Origin: Hyphomicrobiales bacterium
GTDB lineage: Bacteria > Pseudomonadota > Alphaproteobacteria > Rhizobiales > Aestuariivirgaceae
Assembly: GCA_025363755.1 (NCBI GenBank)
Contig: JANYLQ010000046.1
Span: 1-64,000, forward strand
Reading direction: 5' to 3'
DNA: 64,000 nucleotides
Positions 16,010 through 23,959 of the stretch are shown piece after piece. Position 1 is the stretch's first letter. Each line of letters begins with the position of its first letter. A model generated the notes under the pieces. The model searched no databases. It saw only the letters and a program-made list of their open reading frames with translations, and was not told the DNA's origin. The position numbers and the translations under genes were made by a program.

Positions 16010-17472
16010 TGAACGGCTCCGGCAAGGTCGAGAATTTTATCAAGATCAAGATGAGTTTCGAGATGGGCTGCCAGTTCATCCAAAGTCTGTTCAATGGTTT
16101 GGTCAAACGCGAAGTTTGAAGCATTCACGCCAAGGGATTTGAGGAAGGCGTGGCGGAAGCCATCGGCGGCAAAACAGCCGTGGAGATAGGTGCCAGTGAC
16201 GAGCATGTCGGGGCTTGAAGCGCCTTCGGGGCCATTAGAGGTTTGGGCAAACAGCCGCGCGCAATCTGCGCCTGTGGTTTTGCCTAAGTGGATTTCATAG
16301 GCGTTAATGAGCTGGCCGCTGAGCGCGTGGACAGCTTGCGTCTCAGTTGTAGTTTTGTCTGGGAGTAGGGTGGTTTCAACATTGAGTAGTCCAAGCCCCT
16401 CCACGCTGGTAGGCTGGCCCTCCAGGCCTTGCGGATCATGGATCATGCGGCCCAGCATTTGATAACCACCACACAGGCCCAGAACTCGCCCGCCACGGCG
16501 CACATGGGCTTTCAGATCAATGTCCCATCCGGCCGCCCGGAGCGCTTTTAAATCTGCCATCGTTGATTTGCTGCCTGGGATGATGACTAAAGATGCATCG
16601 CCCGGAATGGCTTCACCCGTTGAAATGAACTGCACATTCACATTTGGTTCTAACCGCAATGGATCGAGATCGTCGAAATTGGCAATTCGGGGTAGGCGGA
16701 GAACGCAAATTTTTAAACCTTTTGAGTTAGTTGCAACCATATGTTCTAAAGTCACTGCATCTTCAGCAGGTAATTTACCTGCGGCGCCGAAATGCGGCAC
16801 CACGCCCAAGCACGGCGTTTTGGTTTCGCGCTCCAAATAGGTTTTTCCCTCAGAAAACAATTCCGAATCACCGTGGAACTTATTGATTATGAATCCTTTT
16901 ATGTAAGTGCGGTCAGCTTCGCTCAACACAGCAAAGGTTCCAACTATAGAAGCAATTACGCCGCCACGATGAATATCGCCGATTAATAGCGCTGGAACAT
17001 TCGCCGCACTTGCAAAGCCCAAATTGGCCAAGTCACCATCTCGCAAATTCACTTCGGCGGGGCTGCCAGCGCCTTCAACTAAGATCAAATCATGGTTTTC
17101 CGCCAATTTGTGGAAGCTTTCGAGGATAGCGGGCATGTAACTGGCGCGTTCGCGGAAGAAATCACGGGCTTTGAGCGTGGCCTTGCGCTTGCCCTGCACG
17201 ATCACCTGTGCACCTGTTTCGCTTTCAGGCTTAAGCAATACAGGATTCATGTGAACCGTGGCTGGAATACGCGCGGCGCGGGCCTGCAAAGCCTGGGCGC
17301 GGCCAATCTCGCCGCCGTCGGCGGTCACCGCAGCATTATTCGACATGTTTTGTGGCTTGAAAGGCGCAACCCTAAGCCCGCGATTTGCGAATGCCCGCGC
17401 CAAACCTGCCACGATCAAGGATTTGCCGACATCTGACCCTGTGCCGAGGAACATGATGGCTTTGGCGGTCAT
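16006..17472 (-). CDS. cobQ: Cobyric acid synthase
   Basis: Amidates four peripheral carboxylates of adenosylcobyrinic acid a,c-diamide, using glutamine and ATP. It has 488 residues. An N-terminal dethiobiotin-synthetase-like ATPase domain has the P-loop G-T-G-S-D-V-G-K-S (about 10-18), Q-N-M-S-N-N-A follows (about 41-47), and E-G-A-G-S-P-A-E-V-N-L near 130. The C-terminal class I glutamine amidotransferase domain has the nucleophile Cys in G-L-C-G-G-Y-Q-M-L-G and the catalytic His in G-T-Y-L-H-G-C-F. It overlaps cobB upstream and cbiB downstream by 4 bases each. Confidence 0.97.
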   Translation of the reverse strand: MTAKAIMFLGTGSDVGKSLIVAGLARAFANRGLRVAPFKPQNMSNNAAVTADGGEIGRAQALQARAARIPATVHMNPVLLKPESETGAQVIVQGKRKATLKARDFFRERASYMPAILESFHKLAENHDLILVEGAGSPAEVNLRDGDLANLGFASAANVPALLIGDIHRGGVIASIVGTFAVLSEADRTYIKGFIINKFHGDSELFSEGKTYLERETKTPCLGVVPHFGAAGKLPAEDAVTLEHMVATNSKGLKICVLRLPRIANFDDLDPLRLEPNVNVQFISTGEAIPGDASLVIIPGSKSTMADLKALRAAGWDIDLKAHVRRGGRVLGLCGGYQMLGRMIHDPQGLEGQPTSVEGLGLLNVETTLLPDKTTTETQAVHALSGQLINAYEIHLGKTTGADCARLFAQTSNGPEGASSPDMLVTGTYLHGCFAADGFRHAFLKSLGVNASNFAFDQTIEQTLDELAAHLETHLDLDKILDLAGAVQ

Positions 17473-18737
17473 GCCGGGGCCTGCGAGATAATATGGGCAT
17501 AAGACCCCATCACATTGCCAACGCGCTGGCCAATTGGGCCGAGATCATTCCCAGCGGCATCAGAGGCGTGAAACAGGGGATCTCTTGCGCCTTGCTTGGC
17601 AATCGTGGAATAATGAAATTCATGCCCCCGCAAGTTTGATGTCCAAGGCGCATTAAGTGGTTTCAATTGGCGATAACCTAGTTGGAGTTTGCGAACGGCA
17701 AAGCTGGTGCTGACGGGCAGCAAGCCCGTCATAGCGTGTGATTTGCCATCTGCATCAACAATTGCATCTCCCAAAACCATGTATCCGCCACATTCGCCGT
17801 AGATCAGTCCCTTTTGACTGCGCAGCGCGTCCAGAAACGCGGAGTTGGATGCCAGTTTACCCGCATGTAGTTCAGGATATCCACCCGGTAAGAAAACGGC
17901 TTCGCCATTTGGCGTTTCATTGTTCAAAGGCGAAAAGAACGAGAGTTCGGCACCTTGCTTGCGCCAATCATTCAGCAGATGAGGATAGGCAAATGCAAAA
18001 GCTAAATCGCTCGCAATGGCGATATTTTGGGCGAGCGGTGGTAGCGGTTTTGCTGATTCGAAATCGTGACGGTCAAAAATAGTTGCCGATTCGTTAATTT
18101 TGTCAAGAAATGTTTCACGGGAAACTCCTGCGGCGGCTGATTCGATAAAGCTTTCAAGCTGTTGATTCTCTTGCGCTTGAACCAATCCAAGGTGTCTAGA
18201 TGGCCAAACAGCCGAGTCATTCTGACGCATTATCCCCAAGATTCTTGAGTCCAATGAGTCACTTAGCATCTTGGCGTGGCGATCACTGGCCACGCGGTTG
18301 AGGATCACACCAGCAATATTCAGGCCCCGCCGAAAAGTCGAAAACCCATGAACGACGGCGGCAACAGATTGTGCCTGCTTGGCCGCATCAATCACCAGAA
18401 CAATCGGCAATCCCAACGCTTCGGCCAAATCCGCTGTTGAGCCCTTCGCCCCATCTGGCCCATCGAAAAGGCCCATCACGCCTTCAACAATCACCAAATC
18501 CGCATCGACTTCAGCTAGCCGCGCCTTACAGGCTTCGGCTCCCATCGCCCAATAATCGAGATTGATACAGGGCTGGCCGCTCGCAGCCTCATGAAAGCGC
18601 CCATCAATATAATCTGGCCCAACTTTGGCTGAAGCAACTTTCAGCCCGCGATTGCGTAGCGCGCGGATTATCCCAAGTGTTATAAGGGTTTTGCCGCTGC
18701 CGGAATGAGGTGCTGCAATCAGCAAGCCTCTAGCCAA
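17469..18737 (-). CDS. cobB: Cobyrinate / hydrogenobyrinate a,c-diamide synthase
   Basis: ATP- and glutamine-dependent amidation of carboxylates a and c of the corrin ring. The P-loop A-P-H-S-G-S-G-K-T sits near the N terminus, the glutamine amidotransferase Cys is in Y-G-E-C-G-G-Y-M-V-L-G, and the C-terminal His in Y-A-H-I. I set the start at the TTG 18737, which overlaps the cobA stop (TTGGCTAG) and has AAGGA upstream. This gives 422 residues beginning just before G-L-L-I-A-A-P-H. An ATG at 18803 is in frame but adds 22 non-family residues overlapping cobA. Confidence 0.93.
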   Translation of the reverse strand: MARGLLIAAPHSGSGKTLITLGIIRALRNRGLKVASAKVGPDYIDGRFHEAASGQPCINLDYWAMGAEACKARLAEVDADLVIVEGVMGLFDGPDGAKGSTADLAEALGLPIVLVIDAAKQAQSVAAVVHGFSTFRRGLNIAGVILNRVASDRHAKMLSDSLDSRILGIMRQNDSAVWPSRHLGLVQAQENQQLESFIESAAAGVSRETFLDKINESATIFDRHDFESAKPLPPLAQNIAIASDLAFAFAYPHLLNDWRKQGAELSFFSPLNNETPNGEAVFLPGGYPELHAGKLASNSAFLDALRSQKGLIYGECGGYMVLGDAIVDADGKSHAMTGLLPVSTSFAVRKLQLGYRQLKPLNAPWTSNLRGHEFHYSTIAKQGARDPLFHASDAAGNDLGPIGQRVGNVMGSYAHIISQAPA

Positions 18738-19599
18738 TTGGATTATCCTTGAGGGCAGGAGAATACCAATCCAGCAATTCTCGCCAATCAGACGCATGGC
18801 CAATCACCACAATTGCTGGCGTTGGCGGTTTGTGGTTTTTTACAAATTCACCTGCTTCACTCAAAATCGTGCTGGCCACGGATTGATTTGGCATTGAAGC
18901 ATTTGAAACCATCGTTACGGGGTGATCAGCCGGACGACCTGCTTTCATTAAAGTCTCAGCAATTTCACCTAAGTTCTTGACACCCATATACATTACGATC
19001 ACCGGTGCTGCCGTGGCAATGGCTTGCCAATTCACATTGGCTGGCATTTTACCTGTGGCGTCATGGCCCGTCAAAAAGATTACGGCATGGTTGGTATCGC
19101 GGTGAGTCACGGGAATGCCCGCATAGGCCAAACCACCAATGCCCGATGATATCCCCGGTACAATGCGAAACGGAATTCCAGCTTTGGCCAAGCTTTGGCT
19201 TTCCTCGCCGCCACGCCCAAACATAAATGGGTCGCCGCCTTTGAGGCGCAGAACGCGCTTTCCGGCATGGGCCAGCTCAATCAGCCGCACTGAAATATCG
19301 CGTTGGACAGGCGAAGGTTTACCGCCGCGCTTGCCTGCATATTCGAGCTCAGCTCCAGCGCGCACCCAGCGCAACATATCAGGGTTTACCAAAGCGTCAT
19401 AAACCACCACATCGCAGTTTTGCATGGCGTGATAACAAAGCAAGGACATGAGGCCCGGCGCGCCCGGTCCAGCGCCTACTAACCACACCCAGCCCTCAGC
19501 AAAATGTGGAAATGGTTCTTCGTCCAATTTGGCAAAGCCCGTTGCCTTGCCGGAATGGGCTTCCCAGCTCGCGACAGTTTTGGTGGTTTTATTGATCAT
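18730..19599 (-). CDS. cobA: Uroporphyrinogen-III C-methyltransferase
   Basis: Methylates uroporphyrinogen III at C2 and C7 to precorrin-2, the entry to cobalamin and siroheme. It has 289 residues. The SAM-binding G-A-G-P-G-A-P-G-L is at about 43-51, V-V-Y-D-A-L-V near 65-71, G-G-D-P-F-M-F-G-R-G-G-E-E near 120-132, and P-G-I-S-S near 147-151. About 35 residues precede the first conserved strand, slightly more than usual. It leads the cobA-cobB-cobQ-cbiB operon. Its start lies only 20 bases from the divergent cbiD start, leaving little room for two promoters. Confidence 0.96.
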   Translation of the reverse strand: MINKTTKTVASWEAHSGKATGFAKLDEEPFPHFAEGWVWLVGAGPGAPGLMSLLCYHAMQNCDVVVYDALVNPDMLRWVRAGAELEYAGKRGGKPSPVQRDISVRLIELAHAGKRVLRLKGGDPFMFGRGGEESQSLAKAGIPFRIVPGISSGIGGLAYAGIPVTHRDTNHAVIFLTGHDATGKMPANVNWQAIATAAPVIVMYMGVKNLGEIAETLMKAGRPADHPVTMVSNASMPNQSVASTILSEAGEFVKNHKPPTPAIVVIGHASDWRELLDWYSPALKDNPIG

Positions 19600-19619
19600 G
19601 GCCCCTTATAGATAGGCTC

Positions 19620-20660
19620 ATGCGTTTGGAAAAGCCTCAATCACCATTAAGACGCGGCTGGACCACTGGCGCATGCGCGACTGCGGCGGTTAAGGCTGCA
19701 TACACGGCATTGCTGACAGGTCATTTTCCAGATCCGGTTTCGATCATTTTGCCAAAGGGTGAGCAGCCAGCGTTCCCTCTGGCGCTTGAGGAAAAAGGCG
19801 AAGGCTGGGCGCGCGTGGGCATCATTAAAGACGCAGGCGATGACCCCGATGTGACACATGGTGCCATGGTGATTGCAACGTTATGCCTTTGCGGCAAAGG
19901 AGTTACGTTTAAAGCGGGCGAGGGGGTTGGCACGGTCACCAAGCCCGGTCTTCCTATCGCCGTTGGCGAACCAGCAATCAATCCGGTGCCGCGCCAAATG
20001 ATGACCGCTGAGATTGCGGCGCTTGGCGGTGGCGATGTGGAAATCGAAATCTCAATTCCCGATGGCGCTAACATCGCGATCAAAACCTGGAACCCACGCT
20101 TGGGCATTATCGGTGGGCTGTCAATTTTGGGCACCACCGGAATTGTCAATCCATTTTCCTGCGCCGCATGGATCGCCTCCATTCACCGTGGCATCGACGT
20201 GGCCCGCGCGATGAAGTTGGAACATGTCGCGGGTTGCACGGGTTCAACATCCGAAGACGCCGTGCGCGCGCATTTTAATCTACCGCTTGAAGCGATGTTA
20301 GACATGGGCGATTTTGCGGGCGGGCTTCTCAAATATATCCGAGCTAATCCAGTACCGCGCGTCACCATTGGTGGTGGCTTTGGCAAGATGGTGAAACTGG
20401 CGCAAGGTGCGATGGATTTGCATTCAGGGAGGTCACAAGTTGATTTTGCGTGGCTGGCCGAAAAGGCGCCCGAAGCAATGCGCGCCGAGGTGCTGGCCGC
20501 CAACACGGCCCAACAGGTTTCAGAATTGGTCGGCCCTTCGCTCGCAGAAAAAATTGCAGAAGAAGCCTTGCATCATGTAAAGCGCGTGTTGCAAACAAGT
20601 TCGGTTGCGGATGTCATTGTTGTCGACCGCGCAGGGAAAATTATAGCTCATGCAAGCTAA
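19620..20660 (+). CDS. cbiD: Cobalt-precorrin-5B (C1)-methyltransferase
   Basis: Methylates C1 of the corrin ring, the step done by CobF in the Pseudomonas denitrificans route. It has 346 residues. The conserved opening L-R-R-G-W-T-T-G-A-C-A-T-A-A is at 10-23. Other blocks seen are D-A-G-D-D-P-D-V-T-H-G, G-E-G-V-G-T-V-T-K-P-G-L, E-x-E-I-S-I-P-D-G, and G-I-I-G-G-L-S-I-L-G-T-T-G-I-V near 160-175. CbiD is classed with the early-cobalt pathway but also serves alphaproteobacteria that lack CobF. It overlaps cobK downstream by 11 bases. Confidence 0.96.
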   Translation: MRLEKPQSPLRRGWTTGACATAAVKAAYTALLTGHFPDPVSIILPKGEQPAFPLALEEKGEGWARVGIIKDAGDDPDVTHGAMVIATLCLCGKGVTFKAGEGVGTVTKPGLPIAVGEPAINPVPRQMMTAEIAALGGGDVEIEISIPDGANIAIKTWNPRLGIIGGLSILGTTGIVNPFSCAAWIASIHRGIDVARAMKLEHVAGCTGSTSEDAVRAHFNLPLEAMLDMGDFAGGLLKYIRANPVPRVTIGGGFGKMVKLAQGAMDLHSGRSQVDFAWLAEKAPEAMRAEVLAANTAQQVSELVGPSLAEKIAEEALHHVKRVLQTSSVADVIVVDRAGKIIAHAS

Positions 20661-21393
20661 GAAAGTTCTGATTTTGGGTGGCACGCGCGATGCGCGGCAA
20701 CTCGCATTTCGTCTCATCCATGCAGGTCATGATGTAACGACATCTTTTGCGGGCGTGACAGAACATCCGGTTCAGCCCGAAGGTAAAGTGCGTGTCGGTG
20801 GCTTTGGCGGCGCCCAAGGCTTGCGCCAATATCTTCAAGCTGAGAAATTTGAAGTGTTGGTTGATGCCACCCATCCCTTTGCCGCGATCATATCTGCCAA
20901 TGCGGCGGAAGCAGCAGGAGATGTTTTATTGCTGCGTTTGGAGCGCCCAGCTTGGACGGCGCGACCAGATGATCATTGGATCAATGTTGAAAATATCGAA
21001 GTCGCAGTTTCGGCGCTTCCTTTGAAAGCTTCCATCATGCTGACAATTGGTCGAAAAGAAATTGAGCCTTTCATCGCACGCGCTGATCTCAAAGGTGTAG
21101 CCCGCATGATTGAGCCAACCACAATAGCTTTGCCTCCCAGTTGGATTCTAATCCTCGAACGCCCACCCTTCACATTAGAAAGTGAAATGGCATTGCTCCG
21201 CGATCATAGCATCACTCACCTAGTTTCAAAAAATGCGGGCGGAAGCGAAACAGAAACCAAACTTGTTGCCGCGCGAAACTTAAAAATTCCAGTAGTGATG
21301 ATCGCAAGGCCGTTTAAGCCTGTGGTTACAACTTATTCAACTGTTGAGGCCATTAACACTCATATCTCAAAGCTTGGCAGCAAGACTGGTTAA
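20650..21393 (+). CDS. cobK: Precorrin-6A reductase (CobK/CbiJ)
   Basis: NADPH-dependent reduction of the ring after C1 methylation. It has 247 residues. The nucleotide-binding start V-L-I-L-G-G-T-R-D-A-R-Q-L-A is at 6-19. The conserved D-A-T-H-P-F-A-A-x-I-S-x-N-A segment is near 74-87, with L-R-L-E-R-P-A-W next and L-V-S-K-N-A-G-G-S-E-T-E-T-K near 193-206. Coupled to cbiD by an 11-base overlap, so the two ring-modifying steps are co-expressed. No other cobalamin gene follows on this strand. Confidence 0.95.
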   Translation: MQAKKVLILGGTRDARQLAFRLIHAGHDVTTSFAGVTEHPVQPEGKVRVGGFGGAQGLRQYLQAEKFEVLVDATHPFAAIISANAAEAAGDVLLLRLERPAWTARPDDHWINVENIEVAVSALPLKASIMLTIGRKEIEPFIARADLKGVARMIEPTTIALPPSWILILERPPFTLESEMALLRDHSITHLVSKNAGGSETETKLVAARNLKIPVVMIARPFKPVVTTYSTVEAINTHISKLGSKTG

Positions 21394-21432
21394 AGCTAGA
21401 GTTAAGCATCAACCCTGAATCGGATTCGTTAC

Positions 21433-22452
21433 ATGCGCAAAATCCTCTCCTTCGTTTTCTTATTCGCTACAATGTTCAGCATCGCCTCGGCGTCCACGCT
21501 TGATGATGTTAAAAAACGCGGTAAACTTTTGTGCGGCGTGAATTCTGGGCTGCTCGGCTTTGCGCTCAAGGGCGATGATGGCAAATGGGCGGGGTTTGAT
21601 GTTGATTATTGCCGCGCTGTTGCCGCTGCGGTTTTGGGTGATGCTGAGAAGGTGGATTATGTGCCGCTCACCACCAAGGACCGGTTTGACAGTTTGAAAT
21701 CGGGTGCTGTGGATATTCTGGCGCGTAACACCACGTGGACAATGGAACGCGAAACCAAAATGCCGTTTCGCTTTGTTGGCATTAGCTATCATGATGGGCA
21801 AAGTTTTCTGGTTCCAAAATCAATTGGCGTGAATTCGGTTTTCAATCTGGGGCAGGCGGCAATTTGTTTCCTCTCGGGCACAACAACACAGGCCAATGTC
21901 GAAGATTTCTTCCGCGAAAAGGCACTGGCTTTCACACCCGTCACCTTCGGAACGATTGATGAATTGGTGACAGCCTTCCAAGCCAAAGAAGGCGGTAAAT
22001 GCGATGCCTATTCAGCAGATCAATCGCAGCTCTATGCCGTTCGCTTAAAATTGGCCAAGCCCGATGATTATGTCATTTTACCAGAAGTGATTTCGAAAGA
22101 GCCTTTAGGCCCAGCGGTTCGCCAAGGTGACGAGCAATGGTTCAACATTGCGCGTTGGACATTGGCCGCCCTGATCAATGCTGAGGAATTGGGCCTGCGC
22201 GGGGCAGGCGTCGATGATGCCAAAGCCAATAGCAAAAAGCCCGATGTGCGCCGTTTGATCGGCCTTGAAGGCACGTTCGGTGCTGACATGGGCCTCGATG
22301 CGGAATGGGCAGCCCGTGCCATTAAAGCCGGCGGCAATTACAGCGAAATTTTTGAGCGTAATCTGGGCAAAGGATCAAAGCTTGGCATTGATCGCGGGTT
22401 GAATGCGCTGTGGAGCAAGGGCGGGATATTGTATGCTGCGCCGGTGCGGTAG
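21433..22452 (+). CDS. aapJ: Amino-acid ABC transporter substrate-binding protein (AapJ/BztA-like)
   Basis: A 339-residue periplasmic binding protein of the general L-amino-acid (AapJ) family. A signal peptide (about 1-20) ends in A-S-A. The mature start T-L-D-D-V-K-K-R-G-K-L-L-C-G-V and the W-A-G-F-D-V-D-Y-C-R-A-V-A-A-A-V block are typical. The second half shows Y-S-A-D-Q-S-Q-L and the conserved P-E-V-I-S-K-E-P-L-G-P near 225. No permease or ATPase genes (aapQMP) lie beside it, so it is either a solitary receptor or works with a transporter encoded elsewhere. It ends 2 bases before the convergent doc stop. Confidence 0.88.
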   Translation: MRKILSFVFLFATMFSIASASTLDDVKKRGKLLCGVNSGLLGFALKGDDGKWAGFDVDYCRAVAAAVLGDAEKVDYVPLTTKDRFDSLKSGAVDILARNTTWTMERETKMPFRFVGISYHDGQSFLVPKSIGVNSVFNLGQAAICFLSGTTTQANVEDFFREKALAFTPVTFGTIDELVTAFQAKEGGKCDAYSADQSQLYAVRLKLAKPDDYVILPEVISKEPLGPAVRQGDEQWFNIARWTLAALINAEELGLRGAGVDDAKANSKKPDVRRLIGLEGTFGADMGLDAEWAARAIKAGGNYSEIFERNLGKGSKLGIDRGLNALWSKGGILYAAPVR

Positions 22453-22454
22453 AA

Positions 22455-22844
22455 TTATCTTACCGGAATGAGATGTTTTCTGAACCAGATCTCAAGTTGA
22501 TTTTCACTTAGATCGCCTGATGCCAAGGCCAGAAAAGTGTTCAAGCGGTCTTCTTTGCTTGCGCCAATTTGATATCCATTGATCAACAAAAAGCTTCGGG
22601 ATGCCACCAGTGCCGTACGCTTGTTGCCATCAACGAAGGGATGGTTTCTAGCAATTCCGTATGCGTATGCTGCTGCTAAATCAGCTACATCTGGTGTTTC
22701 ATAAGATGCTTTGTTTTGAGGACGTTGTAAAGCAGATAACAACAAGCCTTCGTCGCGAACGCCCATGCCACCGCCGTGTTCTGCAAGCTGCCGCGCATGC
22801 ATAGCCAACACAGAATCTGCGGTTAACCATTTAAATGTTTGCAT
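22455..22844 (-). CDS. doc: Doc-type toxin (Fic/Doc fold) of a toxin-antitoxin pair
   Basis: A 129-residue Fic/Doc-superfamily toxin. The core motif H-P-F-V-D-G-N-K-R is at 68-76, matching the Doc form H-x-F-x-x-G-N-K-R. Doc of phage P1 phosphorylates and inactivates EF-Tu; the same activity here is inference. The N-terminal helix S-V-L-A-M-H-A-R-Q-L and G-V-R-D-E-G-L-L-L-S-A-L are also Doc-like. The gene starts 3 bases after the antitoxin stop on the same strand, the usual antitoxin-first order. The fold is intact, with no frameshift. Confidence 0.9.
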   Translation of the reverse strand: MQTFKWLTADSVLAMHARQLAEHGGGMGVRDEGLLLSALQRPQNKASYETPDVADLAAAYAYGIARNHPFVDGNKRTALVASRSFLLINGYQIGASKEDRLNTFLALASGDLSENQLEIWFRKHLIPVR

Positions 22845-22847
22845 GAT

Positions 22848-23084
22848 TTATTTAGCTAATATGCGCAATACATCGCGGTCTTCGCGCATCACGATTTCGG
22901 CTGCTTCCATGATTTCAGCAAATTCGGCTGTGTATGGAGTGAGCAGAATACCGTCAGGTGTTTCAGTCAAACAAAGCGTATCACCTTTGCTTACGCGCAA
23001 TTTTGCCAACACTTCCTTTGGAAGTGTGATGCCAGTTGAATTTCCAACTGTCGTGACTTTTGCTGTTGCGACATGCTTGTTCAT
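22848..23084 (-). CDS. AbrB/MazE-type antitoxin
   Basis: A 78-residue swapped-hairpin AbrB-domain protein: T-A-K-V-T-T-V-G-N-S-T-G-I-T-L-P-K-E-V-L is the DNA-binding core, followed by K-G-D-T-L and a C-terminal helical tail that would bind the toxin. The ATG at 23084 has AAGGAC upstream. A longer frame begins at 23171 inside sseA and is not credible. Together with Doc this makes a mixed pair, since the textbook Doc partner is Phd. A palindromic operator lies directly upstream, consistent with autoregulation. Confidence 0.85.
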   Translation of the reverse strand: MNKHVATAKVTTVGNSTGITLPKEVLAKLRVSKGDTLCLTETPDGILLTPYTAEFAEIMEAAEIVMREDRDVLRILAK

Positions 23085-23095
23085 TTGAATTGTCC

Positions 23096-23113
23096 TTATA
23101 ACATACGTTATAA
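23096..23113. promoter_or_regulatory. Operator of the AbrB-Doc operon
   Basis: A perfect 7-bp inverted repeat TTATAAC-ATAC-GTTATAA lies 12 bases before the antitoxin start. Its flank repeats TTATAACATA twice in tandem with a 12-base period (23096-23105 and 23108-23117). The position over the likely -10 region fits autoregulation by the AbrB-type antitoxin. The AT-richness stands out against the GC-richer neighbours. Confidence 0.6.
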
Positions 23114-23131
23114 CATAAAAAACGGAGAATT

Positions 23132-23959
23132 TCAACCCCCCGTCGAAATCTCCCGCCCACTCGCACCCCATTCCGCCCAGCTGCCGTCGTAGAGTTTCAG
23201 ATCACCAGCGCCCAATTCAGTCAACGCCAATGTGATGATCGCTGCCGTCACACCAGAGCCGCAGCTGGTGACGATCGGCTTATCCAAGCTTACTTTTGCT
23301 TTCTTAAAAATCGATGCAAGATCATTGGGGTGCCGCAGGGTTCCGTTGTTATGCAAAAGGCTCGCATAGTGCACATTTTTAGCACCCGGAATGTGCCCGG
23401 GCTTTACACCCTTGCGTGGTTCTGGTTCTTCGCCACGAAACCGGGTGGGCGAGCGCGCGTCGATGATTTGGGCCTTGGTGTTTGGCATTTCTTCAATCGA
23501 GATCACCTTCGATCTATCAAGCCTTGCCCAAAAACTTCCAACTGTGTTTAAGACGTTCGCGTCAGACCGTGTCTCGCGTTCCTCGGCCAGCCATTTCTTC
23601 AAACCGCCGTCTAAGACGGCAACATTGGCATGGCCAAAGGTCTTAAACATCCACCACGCGCGCGCTGCGGAAAACAGACCAACACTGTCGTAACAAATAA
23701 TTCTTTTCGCATTGCCCGCACCAAGCTTGCCCACCTCGAAACCAAATTTTTCGGCACTTGGCATCATGTGGGGCAGTTTCGATTCAGTATCTGAAATCGC
23801 ATCAAGATCAAAAAACTGCGCGCCCGGAATATGTAAAAAGTCAAACTCGGCTTTCGCACTGCGCTTTGTGGCAGGCATATGCCACGAGCAATCGAGAATA
23901 CAAATATCGGGATCGCTCAAATGATTGGCTAGCCATTCAGTTGAGATCAAATCTCTCAC
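23132..23959 (-). CDS. sseA: 3-mercaptopyruvate sulfurtransferase
   Basis: A two-rhodanese-domain enzyme of 275 residues that moves sulfur from 3-mercaptopyruvate to thiol acceptors. The active-site loop is C233-G-S-G-V-T-A, the 3-mercaptopyruvate-type signature (thiosulfate sulfurtransferases differ in this loop). Other landmarks are the first-domain H-I-P-G-A-Q-F-F-D-L-D and the second-domain D-A-R-S-P-T-R-F-R-G-E-E-P-E-P-R with G-H-I-P-G-A-K-N. It overlaps cysK by 4 bases, linking cysteine synthesis and sulfur transfer in one operon. Confidence 0.93.
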   Translation of the reverse strand: MRDLISTEWLANHLSDPDICILDCSWHMPATKRSAKAEFDFLHIPGAQFFDLDAISDTESKLPHMMPSAEKFGFEVGKLGAGNAKRIICYDSVGLFSAARAWWMFKTFGHANVAVLDGGLKKWLAEERETRSDANVLNTVGSFWARLDRSKVISIEEMPNTKAQIIDARSPTRFRGEEPEPRKGVKPGHIPGAKNVHYASLLHNNGTLRHPNDLASIFKKAKVSLDKPIVTSCGSGVTAAIITLALTELGAGDLKLYDGSWAEWGASGREISTGG

